Of a stretch of DNA of 49,981 nt, positions 18,074 to 26,183 are shown piece after piece (position 1 is the stretch's first letter; the number at the start of each line of letters is the position of its first letter). Source of the DNA: Pseudomonadales bacterium (lineage in GTDB: Bacteria; Pseudomonadota; Gammaproteobacteria; Pseudomonadales; Azotimanducaceae); assembly GCA_017854255.1 (NCBI GenBank), contig JAFMIA010000016.1, forward strand, positions 1-49,981. The letters are read 5' to 3'. Made by a program: the position numbers and the translations under genes. Below the pieces are notes generated by a model that had not been told where the DNA came from, ran no database searches, and saw only the letters and a program-made list of their open reading frames with translations.

Positions 18074-18777
18074 GTCCGTTGGTGGAAACGACGAACCCGT
18101 CCGTTTGGATTTCAGGTAACGCAGGCTTAGTTGAAGTGGTGGTGGTTCGTCGAAAGCGCAAACGTTTGGCGCTGGTGGTTGAGACGGACGGCGAGGTTCA
18201 ATGTCGAATTCCCTCGCGATGTGCGCAGCGGACCGCCGAGACCTTTATCTTCGCGCACCAAGATTGGATCTTGCGTACGATCGCTCGAATGAAAGATCGC
18301 GTCGGGCGTCCGAGACCCCAATATGCCGAGGGTGCCGCGCACTATTTCTTAGGACAACGGTATCAGTTAGAGACGTGTCAGAATTTGCAGAGCAAAGCCC
18401 AAGTTCGCAATTCAGCGCTTTTAGTTCGCGCCGCGTCGGATGATCCGACCCAAATTCAAAAACGGCTTGAGGATTGGTATCGCACCCAAGCAGACCTCAT
18501 TTTTAATCAACGATTGTCGGCCTTGGTTGAATGCTTCGGCTTGCAGATGGCGTCCAGTCTGAAAGTTAGAAAAATGAAAGCCAAATGGGGCAGTTGTAGC
18601 CAGTCTGGCGTTATCACGCTCAATTTGTGGCTGATTACGCAGGATGTTAAAGCGATCGATTACGTCATTTTGCACGAGCTTTGTCACCTCAAGCACTTTG
18701 ATCATACCCCAGCATTTTATGCGTATCTTGCCGAATTTATGCCGGATTGGCGGGCCCGCAAAGCATTGCTTGTGTAA
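18070..18777 (+). CDS. YgjP-type M48-like zinc metallopeptidase (DUF45)
   Basis: A 235-residue protein. The zinc-binding HELCH (His202, Glu203, His206) and downstream His (FDHTPAFY) are present, preceded by the family motif KMKAKWGSCSQSGVITLNLWL. It resembles the E. coli YgjP / SprT-like putative metalloprotease group; the substrate is unknown. There is no signal peptide, so it is likely cytoplasmic. The GTG start overlaps the bolA stop. The gene ends convergently with tesA, 28 nt away. Confidence 0.88.
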   Translation: MSPLVETTNPSVWISGNAGLVEVVVVRRKRKRLALVVETDGEVQCRIPSRCAQRTAETFIFAHQDWILRTIARMKDRVGRPRPQYAEGAAHYFLGQRYQLETCQNLQSKAQVRNSALLVRAASDDPTQIQKRLEDWYRTQADLIFNQRLSALVECFGLQMASSLKVRKMKAKWGSCSQSGVITLNLWLITQDVKAIDYVILHELCHLKHFDHTPAFYAYLAEFMPDWRARKALLV

Positions 18778-18805
18778 TGCATCGCTCGCTTTAAGCGCAG
18801 GTTAT

Positions 18806-19429
18806 CTAATTGGATGTTAACCAGTTGAGGATCAGCGGCTTGATCTGTTCCTTGATGAGCGGTTGCGCTGCAACCGTGGGGTGGATGCCATCGCGTTGGA
18901 GGAGGTTGGGGTCGGTGGCAATGCCACTGAGTAAATGCGGTAAAAAGCCCGCAAGGTTAAATTCTGCCGCTAGAGTGCTATAAATGCCGACAAAGGCTTC
19001 GGTGTAGCGGCGACCATAGTTCGGGGGCAAGACCATCCCAATCAGAAGAATCTCAATGCCTTGTTTTTGACACAAGGCAATCATGTTCCCAAGGTTGGCT
19101 TGAATCTTCGAGATCGGATAGCCGCGTAAACCGTCGTTGCCGCCAAGCTCGAGTATGACGAGATCGGGTGCGTGAATTTCAAGGGCTTTTTTGAAGCGGT
19201 TCAGTCCGCCCGTGGTTGTCTCGCCGCTCACGCTGGCATTTGTGAAAGACACCGACGGCTGACTGAAGGCGAGATCCGACGCCAGTAAGGCAGGCCAGCT
19301 CTCGGGTTGGGTCATGCCATAGCCCGCACTGACGCTGTCACCATAAATCAGGATCGATCGGTTTTCAGCACCCTGCGTATATTGAGCGAAGGCGAGGAAG
19401 ATCAAAAGAAGTAATTGATCCCGTCGCAT
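18806..19429 (-). CDS. tesA: Periplasmic arylesterase / acyl-CoA thioesterase I / lysophospholipase L1
   Basis: An SGNH-family periplasmic esterase. The start at 19429 gives MRRDQLLLLIFLAFAQYTQG, a signal peptide, and a 207-residue protein like E. coli TesA (208). Frame extension upstream is antisense to ybbA and is rejected. Catalytic blocks: GDSVSAGYG (Ser32), GETTTGGL (block II Gly), GGNDGLRG (Asn) and DGIHP (Asp/His). It is divergent from ybbA across 43 bp, the same arrangement as in E. coli. Confidence 0.95.
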   Translation of the reverse strand: MRRDQLLLLIFLAFAQYTQGAENRSILIYGDSVSAGYGMTQPESWPALLASDLAFSQPSVSFTNASVSGETTTGGLNRFKKALEIHAPDLVILELGGNDGLRGYPISKIQANLGNMIALCQKQGIEILLIGMVLPPNYGRRYTEAFVGIYSTLAAEFNLAGFLPHLLSGIATDPNLLQRDGIHPTVAAQPLIKEQIKPLILNWLTSN

Positions 19430-19472
19430 GCGATCATGGATGGCTTTCAACGAAGACTGAAGTACGGAAACG

Positions 19473-20171
19473 ATGGGTATGATTAAGACGAACGACGTTT
19501 GCAAAGTTGTAGAGACCAGTGAGGGCGCGCTGGTGATTTTGGAAGGGATTACACTGGAAATCAACCAAGGGGAATCGGTTGCAATTGTTGGGGCGTCCGG
19601 GTCGGGCAAAACCACCTTACTCAGTTTGCTGGCGGGACTTGATTCGCCAAGCGAGGGCACGATTGTGCTCGGTGGGGATCAAGACATCACCATGATGAGT
19701 GAGGCGCAACGCGCAAAACTTCGCGGGGAGATGGTTGGTTTCGTGTTTCAAACATTCCAGTTACTCAGTAGCTTAACGGCGCTTGAAAACGTCATGTTGC
19801 CGGGCGAGCTTCGGAGCGACCCCCAGGCTGAGGACAATGCTAAAAAGCTGCTGGATCGAGTGGGCCTGGGGCATCGCCTTCAGCATTACCCCCGACAACT
19901 CTCCGGCGGTGAGCAGCAGCGGGTGGCAATTGCGCGCGCTTTTGCGTCCAATCCTAAGATTCTGTTTGCGGATGAGCCCACCGGTAATCTCGATGCTAAG
20001 ACGGGCGCCAAAATAATAGACCTGCTGTTCGATTTGAATGCTGATTTTGGTACCACGCTGGTTTTGGTGACTCACGATGCACGATTGGCATCTCGTTGTG
20101 AGCGCTCTATCTTGATCGAGGCGGGCCAGCTGGTCTCAGAGGTCCTGGAAACCAGCGCTGCCACTGCTTAG
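19473..20171 (+). CDS. ybbA: ABC transporter ATP-binding protein YbbA (LolD/MacB type)
   Basis: The 232-residue ATPase has Walker A GASGSGKTT, Q-loop VFQTFQLL, signature LSGGEQQRVAIARA, Walker B ILFADEPTGNLD and H-loop THDARLA. It belongs to the LolD/MacB group that powers FtsX-like permeases. It is followed after 11 nt by its permease gene and divergent from tesA. In E. coli the same three genes are neighbours, so this is the YbbA-YbbP pair rather than LolCDE. Confidence 0.93.
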   Translation: MGMIKTNDVCKVVETSEGALVILEGITLEINQGESVAIVGASGSGKTTLLSLLAGLDSPSEGTIVLGGDQDITMMSEAQRAKLRGEMVGFVFQTFQLLSSLTALENVMLPGELRSDPQAEDNAKKLLDRVGLGHRLQHYPRQLSGGEQQRVAIARAFASNPKILFADEPTGNLDAKTGAKIIDLLFDLNADFGTTLVLVTHDARLASRCERSILIEAGQLVSEVLETSAATA

Positions 20172-20182
20172 GTAATCGATTC

Positions 20183-22669
20183 ATGAAATTGGCTCTAAAA
20201 TTACTGATTCGAGATTGGCGCGGGGGCGAGTTAACGCTGTTGCTGGCTGCATTAATCATTGCGGTGGGTACCGTGACCACCATTACCTTGTTTGTCGACC
20301 GGTTGCAGCAAGCACTTTTGCTGGAGTCCGCCTCGTTTATTGCAGCAGACCGAGTCATTTCGGCGAGCCGCCCGATTGAGACGGCGCTTCTGGCGCGGGC
20401 AGATGAATACAACTTGCAGCGATCTGCGACGGTGTCTTTTTTATCGATGGTGTTTTCTGATGAGCGGGCTCAGCTGGCCGCTGTGAAAGCCGTGGACGAC
20501 GGCTACCCGTTGCGAGGCCAGTTAATTATCGCCGATGAGCCTTTTGGTTCTGGTAGGCCTACTGGCGCCGGGCCACAGCCTGGTTCGGTTTGGATGGAGT
20601 CCCGTCTGTTCCCGTCACTCGACACCCGTCCCGGGGCATCGGTGGATGTGGGCGCGTTAACCTTGCCGATCGCTGAAGTGTTGCTGAAGGAGCCGGACCG
20701 CGGGGGCGGTTTCGATACCGTGGCGCCCAGAGTCATTATGCATTTGAGCGATGTTGATCGCACTGAGATCATCCAACCCGGCAGTCGCGTGACGTATCGA
20801 TATCTGTTTTCCGGTGATGAAGGCAATTTAAAGGCCTGGGAGGACAGTGTTCGCCCAGACCTGCCGGAGGACACTCGGCTCTATGGGGTTAAAGAAGGGG
20901 CCGAGGAAATTGGTGAGGCCTTGTCGAAGGCGGAACGGTTTTTGTTGCTCGGCGGACTGCTGGGCGTCATCCTGGCGGGGGTCGCAATTGCGCTGGCCGC
21001 CAATCGCTATGCGCACCGGCACTTTGATCATGTTGCGATTCTTAAAACCCTTGGTGCCACGCCTGCTCGAATCGATCAAATCTACCTGGTGATTTTTATC
21101 GGATTGGGGCTGGCGGCAACGCTGATTGGGGCAGCCCTAGGCCTGATAGTGCAAGCAGGGGTCGCGGAAGTTTTACGGCCGTTGTTACCGGTTGCCTTGC
21201 CCGCGCCAACAATGAAGCCAGTTTTACTGGGGCTGACGACCGGAATGGTGTGTTTGTTGTCCTTTGCCTTGCCGCCATTATTAACCCTGAGAAACGCGGA
21301 CCCCGTCCGAGTGATTCGGCGAGATTTAGACACGGCGAACCCCTCGTCGCTTGTGGCCTATGGCTTTGGCGGCCTAGGTACATTTGGCCTTATGTGGTGG
21401 TACAGCCAAGACTTAAGGTTGACGGTTTTGCTCTTTATCGGGGGGCTGGTTGCGGTGTTGATCCTTGGGCTACTTGCTCTGCTCCTCGTGCGGTCGGGGC
21501 GACAGGTGGGCTTGCAGGCGGGTAGCGCTTGGCGTCTGGCGGTGGCGGGTCTACAGAGACGGCAATTAGAAAGTGCATTGCAAATATTAGCGTTTGGCCT
21601 TGCCCTGATGTTGTTGCTTACGTTGTTTTTGGTGCGCACTTCGCTCTTGTCTGAGTGGCGTAATCAAATTCCAGCCGATGCGCCGAATCACTTTGCCATG
21701 AACATATTGCCTGAAGAGCGTGGTGAGATCCGGGCCTTTTTGGATGTCGCCAAGGTCACGGTGACGCCCGAGTATCCTATGATTCGGGGGCGCATCACGG
21801 CGCTGAATGGGGTTGCGGTGGCAGAACTGACGCGCGCAGATGGCGGTGAGCGTGGTGCCCCGCGACTGAGTTCGACTCGAAACCTGACGGCGACGGCGGC
21901 CTTGCCTAAGGATAATAAAATTCTTTCCGGCGCGTGGTTTTCGCCGGCCTCCCAGGTGTCGGAAGTCTCTGTTGAGGCTGAGTTTGCAAAAAGTAATGGC
22001 CTCAAGCTGGGCGATATGTTGGTTTTTGAGATCGAAGGCCGCACGCTGTCTGCTGAGGTCACCAGTGTTCGCTCGGTCGCATGGGATAATTTACAACCGA
22101 ATTTCTATTTGATTTTTTCGCCATCGATGTTGATCGATTTCCCCTCTACCTTTATGACGAGCTTTTTCCTCGATGCAGACCAAAAGGCCTTGCTGAGCCC
22201 CCTGCTTCGGCAGTTCCCGACGATGACCGTGCTCGAAGTGGATGCTTTAATTGAACAGATAAGAACGATTGTGGCACAGGTTACTTTGGCAGTTGAATTT
22301 ATGCTGGTCCTGATTTTAATGTCGGGCGCTATGGTGCTTTTGGCGAGTATTCAAGCGAGCTTAGATGAACGCATGAAACAATTTGTGATCCTTCGAACCC
22401 TTGGGGCATCAAACCAATTGGTACGCAGCAGCCTGGCTCTAGAATTCGCGGTCTTAGGCGCCTTTGCGGGATTATTGGCGGCCCTGGGCGCAGAACTCAC
22501 CGTCTATGGTTTGGAGCGTGAAATCTTTGATTTGGATTACACGCCCACACCTTGGTTATGGGCGCTCGGGCCGATCTTGGGCGCGGGTTTGATTAGTGTG
22601 ATTGGCATGTTGGCGACGCGCCGGGTACTCGATCAGTCGCCGGTCGCGGTGCTCCGCGATTTGGCATAA
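20183..22669 (+). CDS. ybbP: YbbP-like ABC transporter permease (FtsX family)
   Basis: An 828-residue inner-membrane permease with two FtsX-like transmembrane blocks. One helix is near the N-terminus, a helical block spans about residues 250-490 (for example LLLGGLLGVILAGVAIALAA), and the C-terminal block follows a periplasmic region (ILMSGAMVLLASIQASLDER). FtsX coupling sequences occur as AILKTLGAT and VILRTLGAS. The length matches E. coli YbbP (~804). With YbbA it should use ATP hydrolysis for mechanotransmission or extrusion; substrate unknown. The link to TesA rests on conserved neighbourhood. Confidence 0.93.
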   Translation: MKLALKLLIRDWRGGELTLLLAALIIAVGTVTTITLFVDRLQQALLLESASFIAADRVISASRPIETALLARADEYNLQRSATVSFLSMVFSDERAQLAAVKAVDDGYPLRGQLIIADEPFGSGRPTGAGPQPGSVWMESRLFPSLDTRPGASVDVGALTLPIAEVLLKEPDRGGGFDTVAPRVIMHLSDVDRTEIIQPGSRVTYRYLFSGDEGNLKAWEDSVRPDLPEDTRLYGVKEGAEEIGEALSKAERFLLLGGLLGVILAGVAIALAANRYAHRHFDHVAILKTLGATPARIDQIYLVIFIGLGLAATLIGAALGLIVQAGVAEVLRPLLPVALPAPTMKPVLLGLTTGMVCLLSFALPPLLTLRNADPVRVIRRDLDTANPSSLVAYGFGGLGTFGLMWWYSQDLRLTVLLFIGGLVAVLILGLLALLLVRSGRQVGLQAGSAWRLAVAGLQRRQLESALQILAFGLALMLLLTLFLVRTSLLSEWRNQIPADAPNHFAMNILPEERGEIRAFLDVAKVTVTPEYPMIRGRITALNGVAVAELTRADGGERGAPRLSSTRNLTATAALPKDNKILSGAWFSPASQVSEVSVEAEFAKSNGLKLGDMLVFEIEGRTLSAEVTSVRSVAWDNLQPNFYLIFSPSMLIDFPSTFMTSFFLDADQKALLSPLLRQFPTMTVLEVDALIEQIRTIVAQVTLAVEFMLVLILMSGAMVLLASIQASLDERMKQFVILRTLGASNQLVRSSLALEFAVLGAFAGLLAALGAELTVYGLEREIFDLDYTPTPWLWALGPILGAGLISVIGMLATRRVLDQSPVAVLRDLA

Positions 22670-22750
22670 CGTCTTTTCAGATCTGATCTGGCGGTAAAGG
22701 ATGCGTGCGCGCTTGCTGATGGCCTGGCGGATGTTGGTTGAGGAGCTTCA

Positions 22751-23917
22751 ATGCAATCTGTAGATCTTGCGGGCAACCCCCAGCTGTTTGTTGGCGCATT
22801 TGATTTTGATCAGGTCGCGGCAGGGTTGATCCCGCGCCGACTTCCAGCGTTTACTCGTCAGCGCCTGCCAGCGGAAATGCAGCGAGTGGTGACAACCCCC
22901 TCCGGGGTCCGAATCGAATTTTTGAGTGACACAACCGAAATTGCTTTGGTGGTCCACTTGTCTTTGATACAGGCGGGGCGGCGCGTCCCGGCAGCGACCA
23001 TTGATCTTGTGGTGGATGGTCAGGTGGCGCAATCGGTGTCCCACGCTGAGGGGGACCTGATTAGAATGATGACCTCTGAAGAATCTCAGACGACCCCAGG
23101 GCCGAGCGTTTGTTATCGGTTCGAAGGCCTTGAGCCCCGGTTAAAACGCATTGCCTTATGGTTGCCAGTGAATGCCGTCGTCACAGTGCAGAGTTTACGG
23201 ATTGATGACGGCGCGAGCTTATCGAGCGTTGTGGCGGACAAGCCGCGCTGGGTGCATTACGGTAGTTCCATCAGCCAGTGCGCCGAGGCGGCGTCGCCAA
23301 CGCAAACTTGGCCAGCGATTGCGGCTGACAAAGCAGGGGTGCATTTAACCAGTCTTGGCTTTGGTGGGCAGTGTCATTTGGATCTGTTTGTTGCACAAAC
23401 CATTCGAGATCTCCCGGCAGACTATATTAGTTTGAAGGTCGGCATCAATATCGTGAATCAGAACTCGTTGGGTCGTCGCGCATTTGCATCAGCGCTCCAC
23501 GGTTTTTTAGACATCATCCGCGCCGGTCGCCATGCCCAGACACCCATACTGTTAATCTCCCCGATCTTTTGTCCTTTTAGCGAGGACACACCAGGGCCCA
23601 CGACGGCCACGATCATTTCGATCGATGGCCAAAAGAAACTCGTGTTCGACGCCATTCAAGGTCATGAGCCGGTTCGTCAAAACGCGCTGACCATTATCCA
23701 GATGCGACGAATCATGTCGGAGTTGATTGCCGCTCGCCGAGCCGATGGTGATGCGGCTTTAGATTATGTTGACGGCTTGACCTTGTTTTCAGCGGCAGAT
23801 CAGCAGGATCTCCCCGATAATTTACATCCCAATGCCGCGGGCTATGCTCGCATGGGTGAACGCTTTGCGAAGATTGCCTTTGATCAGGGGCTGTTTAACC
23901 GCCTTTCGGCATCTTGA
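22751..23917 (+). CDS. SGNH/GDSL hydrolase with N-terminal jelly-roll-like domain
   Basis: A 388-residue esterase-like enzyme. A beta-rich N-terminal domain (about 1-160) resembles the accessory domain of SsfX3-type SGNH hydrolases. The catalytic domain has block I YGSSIS (Ser173; GSS replaces GDS), block II GFGGQCH, block III KVGINIVN and block V DNLHP (Asp356, His359). No signal peptide is visible, so the substrate may be cytoplasmic; an acyl- or acetyl-ester is inferred. Its 3' end overlaps the convergent PhyH gene by 23 bp. Confidence 0.85.
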   Translation: MQSVDLAGNPQLFVGAFDFDQVAAGLIPRRLPAFTRQRLPAEMQRVVTTPSGVRIEFLSDTTEIALVVHLSLIQAGRRVPAATIDLVVDGQVAQSVSHAEGDLIRMMTSEESQTTPGPSVCYRFEGLEPRLKRIALWLPVNAVVTVQSLRIDDGASLSSVVADKPRWVHYGSSISQCAEAASPTQTWPAIAADKAGVHLTSLGFGGQCHLDLFVAQTIRDLPADYISLKVGINIVNQNSLGRRAFASALHGFLDIIRAGRHAQTPILLISPIFCPFSEDTPGPTTATIISIDGQKKLVFDAIQGHEPVRQNALTIIQMRRIMSELIAARRADGDAALDYVDGLTLFSAADQQDLPDNLHPNAAGYARMGERFAKIAFDQGLFNRLSAS

Positions 23918-24671
23918 AGTCGGTTTGGTTGAACCGCATTTTATCCTGCCCAGACACGATCGGTAGGACGTGGTTTTGGGCGTCGTACTGTAAGACGCGA
24001 ACGATGGGTGGAATTAGGCGGATCGATAAACCACACCGGGGTAGGCTTGATCGATTGACCTCGGAGTGATGCAAGAGTCGCTCATTAAACAAAATGAATT
24101 GTCCCGGTTCGAGTTCGATATCGATGGCGAGGCTTTCGTCAACGTATTCGGGATCGGCCATCTCAAGAAAAGCCATATCGGGAGTGGCTTTAATATGGGG
24201 CAACAGCTTTCTGTGGGAGCCCGGAATAACCTGCAGGCAGGCGTTGTCCCGGGTCACACGGTCGATCGCCAGCCATGCCGAAATAATGACAGGCGGCTCT
24301 AGGGGCCAATAGTTGTAATCCTGATGCCAAGGAATCTCCTTTGCACCCGGGCCCTTGTCAAAGAAATGAGCGCGCCATAGCAAGAGATCGTCGCCTGTGA
24401 TGCTGGTCATTTTGGTGACCATCTCTGGCAGTGTCGATAATCGGTACGCCAGGGCCGAATCTAAAAAACGGTTGTGATGCCGCGGAATTAACCGGCCATG
24501 CCAGCCTTCCTCCGGAAAAGGGTCGGGGCTGGTTTGGAGCAGGGTTGTAACGGCGCCTCTTAATCCCAACATGTCGGATATCGGCATGGCATCAAAGGGG
24601 CCGAGGAAGCCTTGCTGATGAAACTGCGCAACTTGATCTGGGCTGAGGGCTGTTGGCATGAAGGTCACCAT
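23895..24671 (-). CDS. Phytanoyl-CoA dioxygenase (PhyH) family protein
   Basis: A 258-residue Fe(II)/2-oxoglutarate-dependent oxygenase. The metal triad is visible as H-x-D in PWHQDYNYWP (His116, Asp118) and a distal His in LLHHSEVNRS (residue 201 or 202); the 2-oxoglutarate-binding Arg is probably the one in GLSIRLIPP. PhyH proteins hydroxylate diverse small molecules, so the substrate is open. The start may be Met1 or Met5. It converges with the SGNH hydrolase and overlaps its end. A second, dissimilar PhyH protein lies at 34323-35300. Confidence 0.88.
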   Translation of the reverse strand: MVTFMPTALSPDQVAQFHQQGFLGPFDAMPISDMLGLRGAVTTLLQTSPDPFPEEGWHGRLIPRHHNRFLDSALAYRLSTLPEMVTKMTSITGDDLLLWRAHFFDKGPGAKEIPWHQDYNYWPLEPPVIISAWLAIDRVTRDNACLQVIPGSHRKLLPHIKATPDMAFLEMADPEYVDESLAIDIELEPGQFILFNERLLHHSEVNRSSLPRCGLSIRLIPPIVRVLQYDAQNHVLPIVSGQDKMRFNQTDFKMPKGG

Positions 24672-24916
24672 GGCTTAAATCAGTCCCCAGAATATACCGA
24701 CTCATGAGATTGGTCACCAGCGCAGATTCGCCTTGTAAGATTTCACAAGATCTTTGTCATAGGTGAGGCGCGACGGGTTATGCCGAAGAGGGCTTAGAGT
24801 TTGACTGAACCAGTCTTTTGCCAAGGCAAACCCGTGCGGGTGTTTATCTCGCGCCCTCTAAGGAAAGCGGAAGACACTCTGATTCGGATCACGTAGTATC
24901 GGAAAAGCGCGCTTGA

Positions 24917-24928
24917 TTCACGCGTGAA
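24917..24928. promoter_or_regulatory. 12-bp perfect palindrome before the selenoprotein gene
   Basis: TTCACGCGTGAA is fully self-complementary and lies 8 bp before the AGGAG Shine-Dalgarno of the gene at 24947. The position would suit an operator. No known regulator is assigned. Confidence 0.35.
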
Positions 24929-24946
24929 ACCCAATAGGAGAAACCC

Positions 24947-26086
24947 ATGGCAGAAGCCTTTATGGCCTACCCGGAGCTTCGAAACCCATTCGAGGCTAAA
25001 CCCATTCACCCCGAAGGCAGCGCGACGGTGCTGTATCAGGGCAAAGCCATCACCTTGTCGAGTCTTGGTAAAGGTGATGGTCTGTTAATCGACCCAGCTG
25101 ACCTGACCCAGATCAATGGCTTTGTCTTAAAGGCCGAAGGCGCTTGCTTCGAAGATTTGTGCATCCCAATGACGGATGATGTGTTGATCGAGCAGGATGG
25201 GACGCAATGGTTTAGCTTAACGGCCTTTGCGGCATTGTTAGGACAACCGTTTGTTGCGGATCATGAGGCTGGTGTTTGGAGCTTTGCTGAGATTCCAGCA
25301 AAACGCGAGAACATGATGCTGAATGCGCAGGCACCCGATCTTGAAATCACCGACCGCAAAGGTTCTGTGATCCGGATGGCGGATCTGAAAGGCAAAAAAG
25401 CGCTTATCGTGACGTGGTCCTCCTGGTGAGGCTGCTTTCTTGACGTGCCCGTGTGGCAACGTATTTATGAAGAGATAAACGATCCGAACTTTGTACTGAT
25501 CTGTGCGGCCGAGGATACCGGCGGAGAAGCTGCGGCGGGACCCATTTTTGATGCGGCTAATCCGACGTATATCCAGGTCATAGATGAAAATCACCTGATC
25601 AGCAGTGCGTTTAATTTTGTGAACGTGCCGTCCGCGGCCTGGATTGATGAGACGGGGCAAATCGTTCGAATAGATGAGGGCACCTACTCGATGCTTCATT
25701 CCTTCGGGGAAGGTGAACAGGCAATTTCATTCGGCACGGATGTGTACGAGCCCGCTTTGAAAGACTGGGTGGCCAAAGGCGCTGATAGCGAGCATGTGCA
25801 GTCCGCAGAAACGGTTGCCGGTAATATTCGGCAGCATTCAAGCGATCAACAGAAAGCGGATGCCGCTTTTCGGCTGGGGAACCTGTTCCGAATGTATGGG
25901 CAGGAGGCCAAAGCGGATCAGTATTGGGAGATGGCGCGTGAGTTGAACCCCGATAGCGTTAATTTCATCCGTCAGAATCTAACGCTCACGGAAGAAGGTT
26001 CGGCCGGCGAGACGTTTAGAGAGATGATGGGAGCGTACGTCAGTGCTGGTCGGGATTATTACCGCCCACTTGATATTAAACTTTGA
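24947..26086 (+). CDS. Thioredoxin-fold (redoxin/TlpA-like) selenoprotein; TGA at 25427-25429 read as selenocysteine
   Basis: One reading frame of 379 residues interrupted only by a TGA as codon 161; no frameshift is needed. Residues 1-110 are an uncharacterised N-terminal domain. From about 115 a redoxin domain begins (NAQAPDLEITDRKG). The strand KALIVTWSSW leads into Sec161-Gly162-Cys163, where related proteins carry the resolving Cys pair. The cis-Pro loop NVPSAAWIDETGQIVRIDEG follows, which is typical of TlpA/ResA folds. The C-terminus has a TPR-like stretch (AAFRLGNLFRMYGQEAKADQYWEMARELNPDS). No signal peptide is present. An ideal AGGAG lies 6 nt before the ATG. A SECIS-like hairpin follows the TGA and a terminator follows the gene. 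An automatic annotation would give two genes (24947-25429 and 25445-26086). Alternative: a recent nonsense mutation. Confidence 0.85.
25441..25462 (+). promoter_or_regulatory. Bacterial SECIS-like hairpin for selenocysteine insertion
   Basis: Downstream of the in-frame TGA (25427-25429), ACG-TGCC (25443-25449) pairs with GGCA-CGT (25455-25462, one bulged A at 25459) around the 5-nt loop CGTGT (25450-25454). The loop begins 20 nt after the TGA and has a G, followed by T, at its second position. This fits the published bacterial SECIS model: apical loop about 16-37 nt from the UGA and G within its first two bases. It lies within the coding sequence, as bacterial SECIS elements do. SelB would bind here. 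Confidence 0.7.
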
Positions 26087-26092
26087 TCTAGA

Positions 26093-26119
26093 GGGCGGGC
26101 GTTCAGCCCGCCCGCTTTT
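26093..26119 (+). terminator. Rho-independent terminator after the selenoprotein gene
   Basis: A perfect 8-bp GC stem (GGGCGGGC/GCCCGCCC) with a 5-nt loop, then GC and four T residues, begins 7 nt after the TGA stop at 26084-26086. It marks the true 3' end of the interrupted gene and argues that both halves share one transcript. Confidence 0.75.
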
Positions 26120-26183
26120 CACAGCCTCGAAAGCATTTGGATAAGGGTCTGGCCTGCGAGGGTCGGATATTTAAATCCGTCCT

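Noticed and set aside
19430-19660. N-terminal extension of the tesA frame by 77 codons
   Set aside because: It runs antisense to ybbA and precedes an intact signal peptide; the shorter start matches family length.
25429-25445. Reading the 24947-26086 locus as two genes or as a frameshifted pseudogene
   Set aside because: Both halves are in the same frame with only one TGA, located at the redox-active position. There is no independent start codon context for the second half, and a SECIS-like hairpin follows.
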